Source of the DNA: Desulfosporosinus nitroreducens
Lineage (GTDB): Bacteria > Bacillota > Desulfitobacteriia > Desulfitobacteriales > Desulfitobacteriaceae
Assembly (NCBI RefSeq): GCF_023897015.1
Contig: NZ_JAMHFY010000001.1
Location: 248,001 to 312,000 of the forward strand
Length of the DNA stretch: 64,000 bases
Direction: 5' to 3'
Shown here: positions 42,444 through 50,971 of the stretch, piece after piece
Numbering within the stretch: position 1 is the stretch's first letter
Layout: every line of letters begins with the position of its first letter
Translations under genes and position numbers: made by a program
The notes under the pieces: model-generated
Databases searched by the model: none
Seen by the model: the letters and a program-made list of their open reading frames with translations, nothing else
Told to the model about the DNA's origin: nothing

Positions 42444-44753
42444 TTATTTGGCGAGTCGCTCAAACAACTTTTCCGCTTCTTCCGAAGGAACCGCTTTACT
42501 GAAGAGGTATCCTTGCATTTCATCGCACAGCTTGTCTTTAAGGAAGGAGCATTGGTTATTTGTTTCCACTCCTTCAGCAATCACTTTCAACTGAAGGTTT
42601 TTAGCAAGCTGAATTATAGCTGTGACAACTTCCTTCCCATTATCTCCACTACTAATGTCTTGAATAAAGGTCTGATCTATTTTCAAGGTATCGATTGGCA
42701 TGCGGCTTAAATAGTTTAGGGAGGAAAATCCCGTTCCAAAATCATCAATCGAAATTCGAATTCCTAACTCTTTAAAGGCAGCCAACATTTTAAGCGTGAT
42801 TTCACCTTTTTCCATGGCAATTCTCTCCGTGATTTCAAGCTCTAGCCATTGAGGATCTAATTTAGTTTCCTGCAGAACTTGTTTAACTAATTTGATAAAA
42901 CCTGGTTCTTGAAATTGTCGAGCAGAGATATTGACTGCTATTCTTAAAGGGATAAACCCTTGATCTTGCCAATCCTTATTTTGAGCACAGGCAGTTCGTA
43001 AAACCCATTCTCCAATAGGTATAATCAGCCCTGTCTCCTCCGCTACAGGAATGAAAGCCGCTGGGGAAACCAGTCCCAACTCGACTGAGTTCCATCGAAG
43101 GAGGGCTTCCAGACCTACAATGTGTCCAGTATCGAGATTGACTTGAGGCTGATAGTGCAAGACAAATTCTCCGCGAATTAAAGCCTTGCGAAGACTATTT
43201 TCTGTGGAGAGCCTTTGGTTCGCTTTAATATTAAGTCCTGGAGTGAAAAACTGGCAGTTATTCCGCCCCCTTTCCTTAGCATAGTACATCGCAGTATCTG
43301 CCTGCTTCACCAAGGTCTCCATATCGATGCTATCGTCCGGATAGAGGCTAATTCCAATACTGGCGTTTATGTAAATTTCATTGTCCTCTAATATTATTGG
43401 TTTAGAGAAAACCCCTAAAATCCGTTCTGACACTGATTTTGCTTCCATCTCATCTTTGATCTCGGAAAGTAAGACCAGGAATTCATCCCCGCCCTGCCTG
43501 GCCACCGTATCTCCTTCACGCAAGGTTTGATGTATGCGCTCTGCTACGCTTTTAAGGAGTTGATCGCCAAGATTGTGCCCCATAGTATCGTTAATCAGTT
43601 TAAAGCGGTCTAAATCCAAGAACATGACCGCCACCTTACCCTCTCTTCGTCTTGCCCGGGCTAATGCCTGCTTTAAATGTTCATTGAACAAGTAACGGTT
43701 AGGGAGCCCCGTTAAGGCATCATGTTGTGCTTGATGGGCCAGTTCTTTCATATGATTCCGCTTATAACTGACATCACGAAACACTAAAACGGCACCTATT
43801 ATTGTATCCTCCCTATCCCGAATAGGAGCAGCCGAGTCCTCAATTGAAACTGTATTCCCCAGCTTATTTATCAAAACGGTTTGATCTTCTATACTGACAA
43901 TCCGACCTTCTCTTAAACTGCGGGCAATCGGACTCTCAACCGATTCCCCTGTTTCTTCATTAATAATCTTAAAAACTTTTTCTAAAGATAAACCTACTGC
44001 CTCTTTATTCGACCAACCTGTCAAGGCCTCAGCTACCGGGTTAAAATATTCTATGTTCGCTTGAACATCGGTGGTGATCACGGCATCTCCTATGGACTCT
44101 AACGTAACCTGGGCCCGTTCCTTCTCAAGCCAAACCTCAGCCTCCACCTTTTTGCGTTCAGAAATATCGCGAATGAGACTTATAATAATCGGTTTTCCAT
44201 TTGAGGTTGCCCCCTTAGCGCTAACGTCGATTGGAAATACACTTCCATCTTTGCAGACATGCTTAAGTTCAAATTGCATTCCTTTTGGCGCATTTTGAAG
44301 AAAGCATGGCACTGTTAACTGATCCTCTGGCAAACGCAACTTATTAACAGGCATGTTTGTCAATTCTTGACGAGTATAACCATAACGTTTTACTGCTGCT
44401 TCATTGGCATCAATAATCTGTCCCTCCGGGCTGATAAATATAATTATATCTTGAACCTCATCTGCCAAAAGCCGATAGCGTTCCAAGACGGCCCAGTCTT
44501 TTTTTAGGGCTTGCTCAGATTTCTGAAGGGAATTATATCCAGATTGAATAAGCAAGTAAAGCAATATTGCCGTGACTATGACAAAAAGCCCCCCTTTAAG
44601 AGTCGATAACTTGAGGAGCTCCTGTTGATTAGAGATAATTAGAGCTATTAAACCATCAGAAAAGAGAATCCATATCCAACTAGTCAGTCCATAAAGAATA
44701 GCAATCCGCAAAGGAGTGATCTTGCTAAAATTCCATTTACAATTAAAATTCAT
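42444..44753 (-). CDS. Membrane PAS-PAS-GGDEF-EAL c-di-GMP signalling protein
   Basis: 769 residues. Two N-terminal membrane segments (about 14-40 and 52-70), two PAS domains (about 85-210 and 215-335), a GGDEF domain with the intact GGDEF motif in ARQGGDEFLVLL and metal-site LDLDRFKLIND, and an EAL domain with EALLRW, ITERIAM and the DDFGTGFSSL loop. Both catalytic motifs look intact, so it may make and degrade c-di-GMP. Monocistronic, between promoter-like GCAGGAA box and a strong terminator. The pilus locus is a plausible downstream target but this is inference. Confidence 0.93.
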   Translation of the reverse strand: MNFNCKWNFSKITPLRIAILYGLTSWIWILFSDGLIALIISNQQELLKLSTLKGGLFVIVTAILLYLLIQSGYNSLQKSEQALKKDWAVLERYRLLADEVQDIIIFISPEGQIIDANEAAVKRYGYTRQELTNMPVNKLRLPEDQLTVPCFLQNAPKGMQFELKHVCKDGSVFPIDVSAKGATSNGKPIIISLIRDISERKKVEAEVWLEKERAQVTLESIGDAVITTDVQANIEYFNPVAEALTGWSNKEAVGLSLEKVFKIINEETGESVESPIARSLREGRIVSIEDQTVLINKLGNTVSIEDSAAPIRDREDTIIGAVLVFRDVSYKRNHMKELAHQAQHDALTGLPNRYLFNEHLKQALARARRREGKVAVMFLDLDRFKLINDTMGHNLGDQLLKSVAERIHQTLREGDTVARQGGDEFLVLLSEIKDEMEAKSVSERILGVFSKPIILEDNEIYINASIGISLYPDDSIDMETLVKQADTAMYYAKERGRNNCQFFTPGLNIKANQRLSTENSLRKALIRGEFVLHYQPQVNLDTGHIVGLEALLRWNSVELGLVSPAAFIPVAEETGLIIPIGEWVLRTACAQNKDWQDQGFIPLRIAVNISARQFQEPGFIKLVKQVLQETKLDPQWLELEITERIAMEKGEITLKMLAAFKELGIRISIDDFGTGFSSLNYLSRMPIDTLKIDQTFIQDISSGDNGKEVVTAIIQLAKNLQLKVIAEGVETNNQCSFLKDKLCDEMQGYLFSKAVPSEEAEKLFERLAK

Positions 44754-44805
44754 AATAATAAGCTCACTCCTTTGTATTTGCTTTATTCTTCAATAATAAT
44801 TAATA

Positions 44806-44819
44806 TTCCTGCAATTATA
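44806..44819 (-). promoter_or_regulatory. TATAAT-GCAGGAA box upstream of the GGDEF-EAL gene
   Basis: The minus strand has TATAAT (44819-44814) followed after 1 nt by GCAGGAA, about 55 nt before the ATG. Likely a -10 box with the transcription start near the GCAGGAA. Confidence 0.4.
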
Positions 44820-44919
44820 CTTAAGTACAGCAAATAAAGGGTCAGACCAATGTGAAATCCGCTTAACTAAGTCGAACATTGAGACCATCTCCCTATTTGA
44901 AGGAGGGACCACACAAATA

Positions 44920-44957
44920 AGAGCGCTTCGGTCTATAATTACGTTCCGCAGCGCTCT
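44920..44957 (-). terminator. Terminator after the RNase J gene
   Basis: AGAGCGCT/AGCGCTCT (8 bp, with three extra pairs inside) 24 nt past the stop, followed by a modest T-rich stretch on the minus strand. Confidence 0.6.
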
Positions 44958-44980
44958 ATCTTAAATAAATCCTAAACACA

Positions 44981-46657
44981 CTAATAATGCAGTAACACAG
45001 GCAGAATCATGGGGCGCCTCCGAGTCTTATCCCATAAGTATTTGCTTAGACTATCCCGAATGTTAGCTTTCAAAACTCCCCATTCGATTTGGTCTTTCTG
45101 AAATTGTCTTTCTAAGGTATTTACTACCTCCTTCTTTGCTCCGTCAATTAAGGTGTCAGCTTCTTTCATAAATGTGAATCCTCTTGAGATAATATCGGGC
45201 CCAGACAAAATCCTATAAGGCTTGGCCTTGGAAAGTGCGGCTACAACCACGACCACCCCATCCTGTGCCAATTGTTGCCGATCCCGCAGAACAACTTGCC
45301 CCACATCTCCTACACCCAGCCCGTCTATGTAGACACTTCCCGCTTCCACACGCTCGCCAAATTCCATTCGATTTGGAGAAAGTTCAACACGTGAGCCAAG
45401 TTGGGTTATGGCGATGTCTTGGTCAGCATAGCCGAGGGAATGACCGATTCTTCTAAAGCCCACTTGATGACGGATTTCACCGTGGTGCGGTATCAAAAAA
45501 CGAGGCTGGACGAGACGAATCACGAGCTTAATTTCTTCTTGATTAGCGTGTCCGGACACATGAACCTGTCCCATTTCTTTGGTGACAACTTCAGCCCCGA
45601 TTTGATAGAGATGATTGATCGTCTTACCGACCAATTTCTCGTTACCGGGTATAGGTGTTGCCGCCATAATTACCATGTCCCCAGCCAAAACATTGATCTG
45701 CCGATGGCTTCGAGTGGCCATCCTAGTCAAGGCGGCCAGTGGCTCTCCTTGACTGCCAGTGGTGAGCACGAGCAATTTCTCAGGTGGCATATTTCCAACC
45801 TCAGCACTGGGAACTAAGATATTTTCATCCGGCAATTTCAGATATCCCAGTTCTATTGCAGTTCGAACCACATTTTCCATACTTCTTCCCACAACGCAAA
45901 CCTTGCGTCCAATATCCGCAGCTGCATCTATCGCTTGCTGAATCCGGTGCACATTCGAAGCAAAGGAAGCCATTATAATTTTTCCTTCTGCCCGTTCGAA
46001 CCACTCCCGCAAGGCTTTCCCAACAGCCATCTCGGACACAGTAACACCGGGCCTCTCTGCGTTTGTTGAATCGCAAAGCAAAGCCAGCACCCCTTCCTGC
46101 CCCCAAGCTGCCAGTTTTCCGAGTTCCATGTCCTGACCATCGATCGGCGTATAGTCAACCTTGAAGTCCCCGGTATAAATCACTCTGCCCACTGGCGTAA
46201 GTAAAGAATACCCTACTGCATCAGGAATACTGTGGGTAACCCGAAAAGCTTCTACTTTAAATGCCCCTGCCTGAATTGGTACGCCTGGTTCAAGAATGTT
46301 AATCAACGACTCTGAGTATGGAGTCCTCTCCTGAAACTTTGCCTGTACTAACCCTAATGCCAATTTAGTTCCATAAATCGGAATGTTCAATTTAGGCAAA
46401 ATGAAGGGAAGTCCTCCAATATGATCTTCATGTCCATGAGTAATAAAGAGTCCCTTAATTCGGTCACGGTTTTTCTCTAAATAGGTTATATCGGGAATCA
46501 CTAAATCGATGCCAAGTAATTCCTCATCCGGGAATTTTACCCCCCCATCGATGATTACAATGGAATCCTCGTATTCAAAGACAAGCAGATTTTTCCCAAT
46601 TTCTCCAGTTCCTCCGAGCGGAATCACACTAAGCTTTGACGTCTTATTGGGCAACAT
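44981..46657 (-). CDS. rnj: Ribonuclease J
   Basis: 558 residues from the ATG at 46657 (AGGAGG, 10 nt). Metallo-beta-lactamase HGHEDHIGGLPFILP with the zinc ligands, GTGEIGKN, beta-CASP segment ATGSQGEP and VSGHAN, and HHGEIRH in the C-terminal part. RNase J carries out 5'-3' exo- and endonucleolytic mRNA turnover and rRNA maturation. An inverted repeat covers its ribosome site, which may control its own translation. Confidence 0.95.
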   Translation of the reverse strand: MLPNKTSKLSVIPLGGTGEIGKNLLVFEYEDSIVIIDGGVKFPDEELLGIDLVIPDITYLEKNRDRIKGLFITHGHEDHIGGLPFILPKLNIPIYGTKLALGLVQAKFQERTPYSESLINILEPGVPIQAGAFKVEAFRVTHSIPDAVGYSLLTPVGRVIYTGDFKVDYTPIDGQDMELGKLAAWGQEGVLALLCDSTNAERPGVTVSEMAVGKALREWFERAEGKIIMASFASNVHRIQQAIDAAADIGRKVCVVGRSMENVVRTAIELGYLKLPDENILVPSAEVGNMPPEKLLVLTTGSQGEPLAALTRMATRSHRQINVLAGDMVIMAATPIPGNEKLVGKTINHLYQIGAEVVTKEMGQVHVSGHANQEEIKLVIRLVQPRFLIPHHGEIRHQVGFRRIGHSLGYADQDIAITQLGSRVELSPNRMEFGERVEAGSVYIDGLGVGDVGQVVLRDRQQLAQDGVVVVVAALSKAKPYRILSGPDIISRGFTFMKEADTLIDGAKKEVVNTLERQFQKDQIEWGVLKANIRDSLSKYLWDKTRRRPMILPVLLHY

Positions 46658-46666
46658 AAAAAACAC

Positions 46667-46705
46667 CTCCTATGGTAGCACTAAACTTACTTTGCCCCAT
46701 AGGAG
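46667..46705 (-). promoter_or_regulatory. Hairpin covering the RNase J ribosome-binding site
   Basis: Minus-strand arms CTCCTATGG (46705-46697) and CCATAGGAG (46675-46667) form a 9-bp stem that includes the AGGAG of the ribosome site and is followed by GTGTTTTTT just before the ATG. It could act as translation switch or as an attenuator-type terminator. Confidence 0.55.
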
Positions 46706-46838
46706 ATGTTTTCATGTCATATTATATCTACTTACAAGACCCCACTTTTGTCAAGTGGTTCCAGACCAAACCCTCAGGCTTGGTAGTCTTCTATTACTAC
46801 AATTTCGACTTCTGGCATCTGATCTCTGAATTCTTGTT

Positions 46839-47399
46839 TTACTGAGCCCGTTGAACATAGCTTCCGGTTCTTGTATCAATGATCAGAACATCTCCCTCAT
46901 TGACAAAGAACGGAACTTGCACTACAGTGCCCGTTTCCAAAGTTGCAGGCTTAGTCCCTCCGGTAGCCGTGTCCCCTTTCACTCCTGGTTCAGTGGCGGC
47001 AACCGCTAGCTGAACTGTATTTGGCACATCAACTCCAATAACCTCCACGTCAAAGAAAAGCACCCCTAATGTCATGTTTTCTTTCAACCACTTGACACCG
47101 TCTCCGATTTGAGCCTCTGTCAAAGAAGTTTGCTCATAGGTTTCCTTATCCATGACAACAAAGTGTTCCCCATCTTTATAGAGGTAATCCATCTCTCGGC
47201 GCTCAACATGAGCCTTTTCAACCTTTTCTCCGGCATTAAACCTCCGCTCAACAACTCCGCCGGTTTTGACATTTTTCAATTTCGTACGCACAAAGGCAGC
47301 ACCTTTACCGGGCTTGACATGTTGGAATTCAACCACTGAAAATACATCACCATCTAATTCGATGGTTAGACCTGTCTTAAAATCGTTTGTAGAAATCAT
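46839..47399 (-). CDS. efp: Translation elongation factor P
   Basis: 186 residues, full length: KOW-like N-terminal domain with the PGKG loop in [18 protein letters not shown] (the modifiable Lys) and two OB domains ending [23 protein letters not shown] rescues ribosomes at polyproline. It follows the peptidase gene as in many Firmicutes (aroQ-pepP-efp). Confidence 0.98.
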   Translation of the reverse strand: MISTNDFKTGLTIELDGDVFSVVEFQHVKPGKGAAFVRTKLKNVKTGGVVERRFNAGEKVEKAHVERREMDYLYKDGEHFVVMDKETYEQTSLTEAQIGDGVKWLKENMTLGVLFFDVEVIGVDVPNTVQLAVAATEPGVKGDTATGGTKPATLETGTVVQVPFFVNEGDVLIIDTRTGSYVQRAQ

Positions 47400-47580
47400 G
47401 TTATTTCTTCCCCCTAATAATTCTTGTATAAGTTAGTTTGTCCTCTTCTAACGTCTAATACTTAGAAATCCCTAAACAATATCCTTGATTCCGGTAAGGT
47501 TCTTTCCTGTCTGAATCTTCGTGCTCCTTCGTCGGTGCTTGCGAAAGATGTTATTCAACAGTTAGCTATTCGGACAAATT

Positions 47581-48642
47581 TTACTCGAAAATAATGAATT
47601 CTTTCGGTGCTTTAGTTAATACTTCACATCCGTTTTCTGTCACCAAAACAATATCTTCAATCCGGACACCGCCCCAATTTGGGATATAGATGCCAGGTTC
47701 GACCGTAATGACCATACCCGGCTCCAGCAAGCGTTCTTCCCTTTTATTTAGATTCGGACCTTCATGGATAGCCAGTCCTACAGAGTGTCCCAATCCATGT
47801 CCGAAGTAATCTCCATAACCGGCTTTTTCGATAATCGCACGGGCTACAGCATCCACTTCTTTTCCAGTTCGTCCTGGAGCAACTGCTTGAATCCCTGCCC
47901 GCTGGGCAGCCAAGACAGTATCATAAACCTGCCGATGCTTGTCCTCCGGATCGCCGATGAACACAGTTCGAGTAATATCTGAACAGTAACCTTGATAAAT
48001 CGCTCCAAAATCCATTGTCAGGAACTCTCCTGATTGAACTCTCTTTGAACTGGCTGTCCCATGAGGCATAGCTGAACGAACACCCGAAGCCACGATGAAG
48101 TCGAATGAACCCCCGCTTGCACCAGCCCGTCGCATAGAAAATTCTAAGTTCAGGCCAATTTCTTCCTCCGTCTGTCCGATTTCGATGGTCTTTAATGCTT
48201 CATCAAACGCCATATCTGCAATCTTAACTGCTTGTCGAATCAAATCAATTTCAGAACTATCCTTTATCGAACGCAGGTGACTGACAAGATCAGGTAAGGA
48301 CAAAAGTTCAGCTTGTGAAAATGCATCCTTTAATTTACCAAAGTCCACATATGTGATAAAGTCCCCTTCAAAGCCAACCCTTAGTGCCTGTTGTCCGATT
48401 TCTGACAAAGTCGTAAAGTGGTCCTGTCCAGCGTCAATAATTTCAAACTCAGGGGCCTGGGCTTTGGCTTGTTCTATGTAGCGAAAGTCGGTCAATAAAA
48501 GAGCTTTTTCTAACGTAATGTACAGAGTGGTTTCTCCACCGGAAAACCCGCTTAGGTATCGTCCATTCTCCGGACGCATCACAACATACGCGTCGATATT
48601 TCCATTGTGCATCTGTTGACGCATTTGTTGCAGACGACTCAC
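47581..48642 (-). CDS. Xaa-Pro aminopeptidase (M24 family)
   Basis: 353 residues. N-terminal creatinase-like domain (about 1-125) and a pita-bread metallopeptidase domain with the five metal ligands: two Asp in TMDFGAIYQGYCSDITRT, His in HGLGHSVGLAIHEGP, Glu in TVEPGIYIP and Glu in VRIEDIVLV. It releases an N-terminal residue before proline. Upstream of efp by about 180 nt. Confidence 0.95.
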   Translation of the reverse strand: MSRLQQMRQQMHNGNIDAYVVMRPENGRYLSGFSGGETTLYITLEKALLLTDFRYIEQAKAQAPEFEIIDAGQDHFTTLSEIGQQALRVGFEGDFITYVDFGKLKDAFSQAELLSLPDLVSHLRSIKDSSEIDLIRQAVKIADMAFDEALKTIEIGQTEEEIGLNLEFSMRRAGASGGSFDFIVASGVRSAMPHGTASSKRVQSGEFLTMDFGAIYQGYCSDITRTVFIGDPEDKHRQVYDTVLAAQRAGIQAVAPGRTGKEVDAVARAIIEKAGYGDYFGHGLGHSVGLAIHEGPNLNKREERLLEPGMVITVEPGIYIPNWGGVRIEDIVLVTENGCEVLTKAPKEFIIFE

Positions 48643-48707
48643 TAAATGTCTCCCCCTTTTCGTAGTTCGTGGTTTGTAGTTCGTGGTTCGAATATCTGAT
48701 TCGCGCG

Positions 48708-49148
48708 TTATGCCCGATGCTCTTGGTAAGCAATGGCATAGCGCATCGCTAATCCATACCCCTCTGCACCAAGCCCTGAAATCTGTCCGATGCAGACCGG
48801 CGCAATAACTGAATTGGCTCGAAATGCTTCACGAGCATGGATATTGGACAGATGAACCTCAACCGCTGGAACCTTTACTCCACTAATAGCATCTCGAATC
48901 GCATAACTTGTATGCGTCCAAGCCCCAGGATTAAGGATTAAAAAATCAGCAGGTGTTAAGTCTTGAATCCAATCTATGAGAACTCCCTCATGATTCGTTT
49001 GCCGGCACTCAACATTTATCTTGGCTTCATCAGCTAATTTTAATATTCCCTGATTAATCTCTGCCAATGTTTGCGATCCATAATGCTCAGGCTCACGCAA
49101 CCCTAATAAATTGATATTTGGACCATTAAACACCCATATCTTACCCAT
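48708..49148 (-). CDS. aroQ: 3-dehydroquinate dehydratase, type II
   Basis: 146 residues. GPNINLLGLREPEHYG (with the catalytic Tyr/Arg region), NHEGVLIDWIQ, LNPGAWTHTSYAIRDAI and VEVHLSNIHARE. Third enzyme of the shikimate pathway; aroB and aroK lie 13 kb to the right. The 65-bp gap to the peptidase gene is a TTCGTGGTTCG-type repeat strip. Confidence 0.97.
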   Translation of the reverse strand: MGKIWVFNGPNINLLGLREPEHYGSQTLAEINQGILKLADEAKINVECRQTNHEGVLIDWIQDLTPADFLILNPGAWTHTSYAIRDAISGVKVPAVEVHLSNIHAREAFRANSVIAPVCIGQISGLGAEGYGLAMRYAIAYQEHRA

Positions 49149-49595
49149 TTAATCACTTCCTTAACTACCTTTAAAATTTTAACACAATTTTCTATTGTAG
49201 CATAGTATTTTTAGAGTGATCCATGCATAAGGACAATGGACAACAGTGTATTGCAATCTCCATATCATCCCAAGCTCTTACATCATAATTTACATAATAT
49301 CATAATCCCTGATGAAGTCAGAAAATTAATGAATTAACGATAGAAACCAGATTCCCCTGGGCTGCCCTAAGCAACCCAAGGCAATACTTTAGTTAAGGAC
49401 CCAATTTCCATAAACTTCTGTTATCTTCGTTTTCTGTTGCACCAACAGCGATTCGACAAATATCGAAAGTATACTAAGCTACGCTATCAAGTCTTTATAA
49501 TTCAAAATCGTTCCCAAGCCTTGCGTATCGCCCTATAGAAAAAATTGGATAATAAAGCAATTAGTGGCCAAGACAGGTAATCGAGTTTGACAGAC

Positions 49596-49639
49596 GGCTT
49601 GTCCGAGAAACGAATGCGCATTCGTTTCTCGGACAAGCC
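49596..49639. repeat. Perfect 44-nt palindrome
   Basis: The two 22-nt halves are exact reverse complements with no loop (centre between 49617 and 49618). No T run follows on either side, so it is not an ordinary terminator. Confidence 0.85.
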
Positions 49640-49780
49640 TGATTTGTAAGAGCCGGATTACATCTATTTCTTTAGGATTAACCTCACTATGAGATCTGTA
49701 GCGGAAGCGGTCCGTAAGATCAAAGAGCTCTGGGGTGACAGTCAAACCCGGTTAGGGAAAAGGGTGTCGAGTTAAAAATT

Positions 49781-49831
49781 GCCGGTTTTGAGAGATGACT
49801 AATCTAGATTAGTTCCTCTCAAAATCGCCGG
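49781..49831. repeat. Long imperfect hairpin
   Basis: CCGGTTTTGAGAG on the left pairs with CTCTCAAAATCGCCGG on the right, with a core CTAATCTAGATTAG palindrome. The stem is about 24 bp with a few mismatches. It adjoins the RHS relic directly. Confidence 0.65.
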
Positions 49832-49835
49832 ATTT

Positions 49836-50132
49836 TCAAACCGGAGACTGTAGCAAAAACCTGCCAATCCCTGCATTGTAATACCTGGCATTCAGGAAAT
49901 ACAACCCAGTTTCCTTATCATACCGATATCCCGCATAGGTGTAGTTTTGCAGAGCGTTATACCCTCGGATCTGTGGGCTTTGTTCAAACTGGAGGTTGTC
50001 GAAGTAACCCGTGGCTCCTTGGTAGGTGATGGCCATGATTCGGGCGTAGACGGCATTGGCTGGAGGTTGGATATCTGTCGCAGTATAAGGAGGATGTAAC
50101 AAACCTTTAGGTTTCGTTACATCCTCCTTCAT
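49836..50132 (-). pseudogene. RHS-repeat core fragment
   Basis: 98 codons with YTYAGYRYDKETGLYFLNAR and YYNAGIGRFL, the RHS repeat-associated core signature. The preceding part (VYARIMAITYQGATGYFDNL) looks like a carbohydrate-binding/jelly-roll piece found in large secreted RHS proteins. Full proteins are over 1000 residues and continue past the core, so this is a relic. Its apparent start lies within a 20-bp hairpin and has no credible context. Confidence 0.75.
50087..50129. repeat. 20-bp hairpin with one bulge
   Basis: The arm 50087-50106 pairs with 50109-50129 except for a bulged C. It sits at the front of the RHS relic, with AAGGAGG as its left end. Confidence 0.7.
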
Positions 50133-50293
50133 AAGTCCAGTTTTCCATATAATTTGTTATTTAGAAGACCTTGACTCACACCGAAAATTGTCGTTTCTTT
50201 TTTTGCGGTCATTTCTGTTTAGCTGCTTGGGCCTTTTTAACGGCGGTATTCGCTCAAGCGTATAACCCCTATCCCTAAGCGAATCCAAATTTG

Positions 50294-50878
50294 TTAGTAT
50301 GCCGCTTTCGCTCCCTGACCGTATTGAGGGGCAAAATTGAATTGGGTTTGTTGGTTCTGATCCTGCTGTTGGGGTTGAGATAGTTGCGGAGTTGTTTGCT
50401 CTTGAGTTTTTGTCTGAACCGCTAGTTTACCCTTTTCTGCGCTGTCCCCATCCCCACTCACCAAGCGCGGAGAGAGTATAACGTTTAAGTTACTTAACAT
50501 TATTTGCACTTCTGTTGGACCACATTCCCCTGCCGGCTGAATTTTGCGTATCTCTGTTCGCGGCAGAAGAAAATGAATTTCATGGGGAGTCTTAGGTTCC
50601 CCAATACGTCGAAGACGAACATGAACTCCCTCTATTTCCATTTCAACTTCGTCAAGATATTCCCCTACAAACTCTTGCCCCTGATCTACATCAATATTTG
50701 CATACTGTTCTAACCCTTTAGACCCTTTAAATTCGGGCAGAACAATTTTCTGTCCTATTTGAAGCCTTAGTGGATCAACACTGGGATTGACCATTAAAAA
50801 ATCGTCACAAGTTCCACCCCAGCGTTGAGCCAAGGCATGAAAATTATCTCCTGGTTGAATGCAGTATTCCTTGCCCAC
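50294..50878 (-). CDS. LysM-domain protein at the end of the pilus operon
   Basis: 194 residues. One LysM repeat at 3-48 (YCIQPGDNFHALAQRW, VNPSVDPLRLQIGQKIVLPE). Then a globular part of unknown fold at about 60-140, with a Gln/Thr/Pro-rich tail (QTKTQEQTTPQLSQPQQQDQ). No signal peptide. It may bind peptidoglycan at the pilus base, or be a SafA-like spore coat protein; the missing signal favours the coat idea and the neighbours favour the pilus. Unsettled. Confidence 0.8.
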   Translation of the reverse strand: MGKEYCIQPGDNFHALAQRWGGTCDDFLMVNPSVDPLRLQIGQKIVLPEFKGSKGLEQYANIDVDQGQEFVGEYLDEVEMEIEGVHVRLRRIGEPKTPHEIHFLLPRTEIRKIQPAGECGPTEVQIMLSNLNVILSPRLVSGDGDSAEKGKLAVQTKTQEQTTPQLSQPQQQDQNQQTQFNFAPQYGQGAKAAY

Positions 50879-50971
50879 GTCACATTCCTCCTCTCCTTAA
50901 ACTATGGAAGAGAAAGAATGTCTTGTTACTAATTCTGGGAATCATTTCTTTATAATCCCATTAACTTGAAC

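Larger units (their letters stand above)
49149..50293. other. 1.1-kb gene-poor strip with palindromes and an RHS relic
   Basis: No intact gene. It holds a 44-nt palindrome (49596-49639), a long imperfect hairpin (49781-49831), an RHS-core fragment (49836-50132) and a 20-bp hairpin (50087-50129). A short minus-strand frame at 49533-49745 spans the first palindrome and does not look coding. The strip resembles decayed mobile or RHS/toxin DNA between aroQ and the pilus operon. Confidence 0.55.

Noticed and set aside
49533-49745. 70-codon minus-strand frame
   Set aside because: Contains the whole 44-nt palindrome, so the translation is a mirror artefact.
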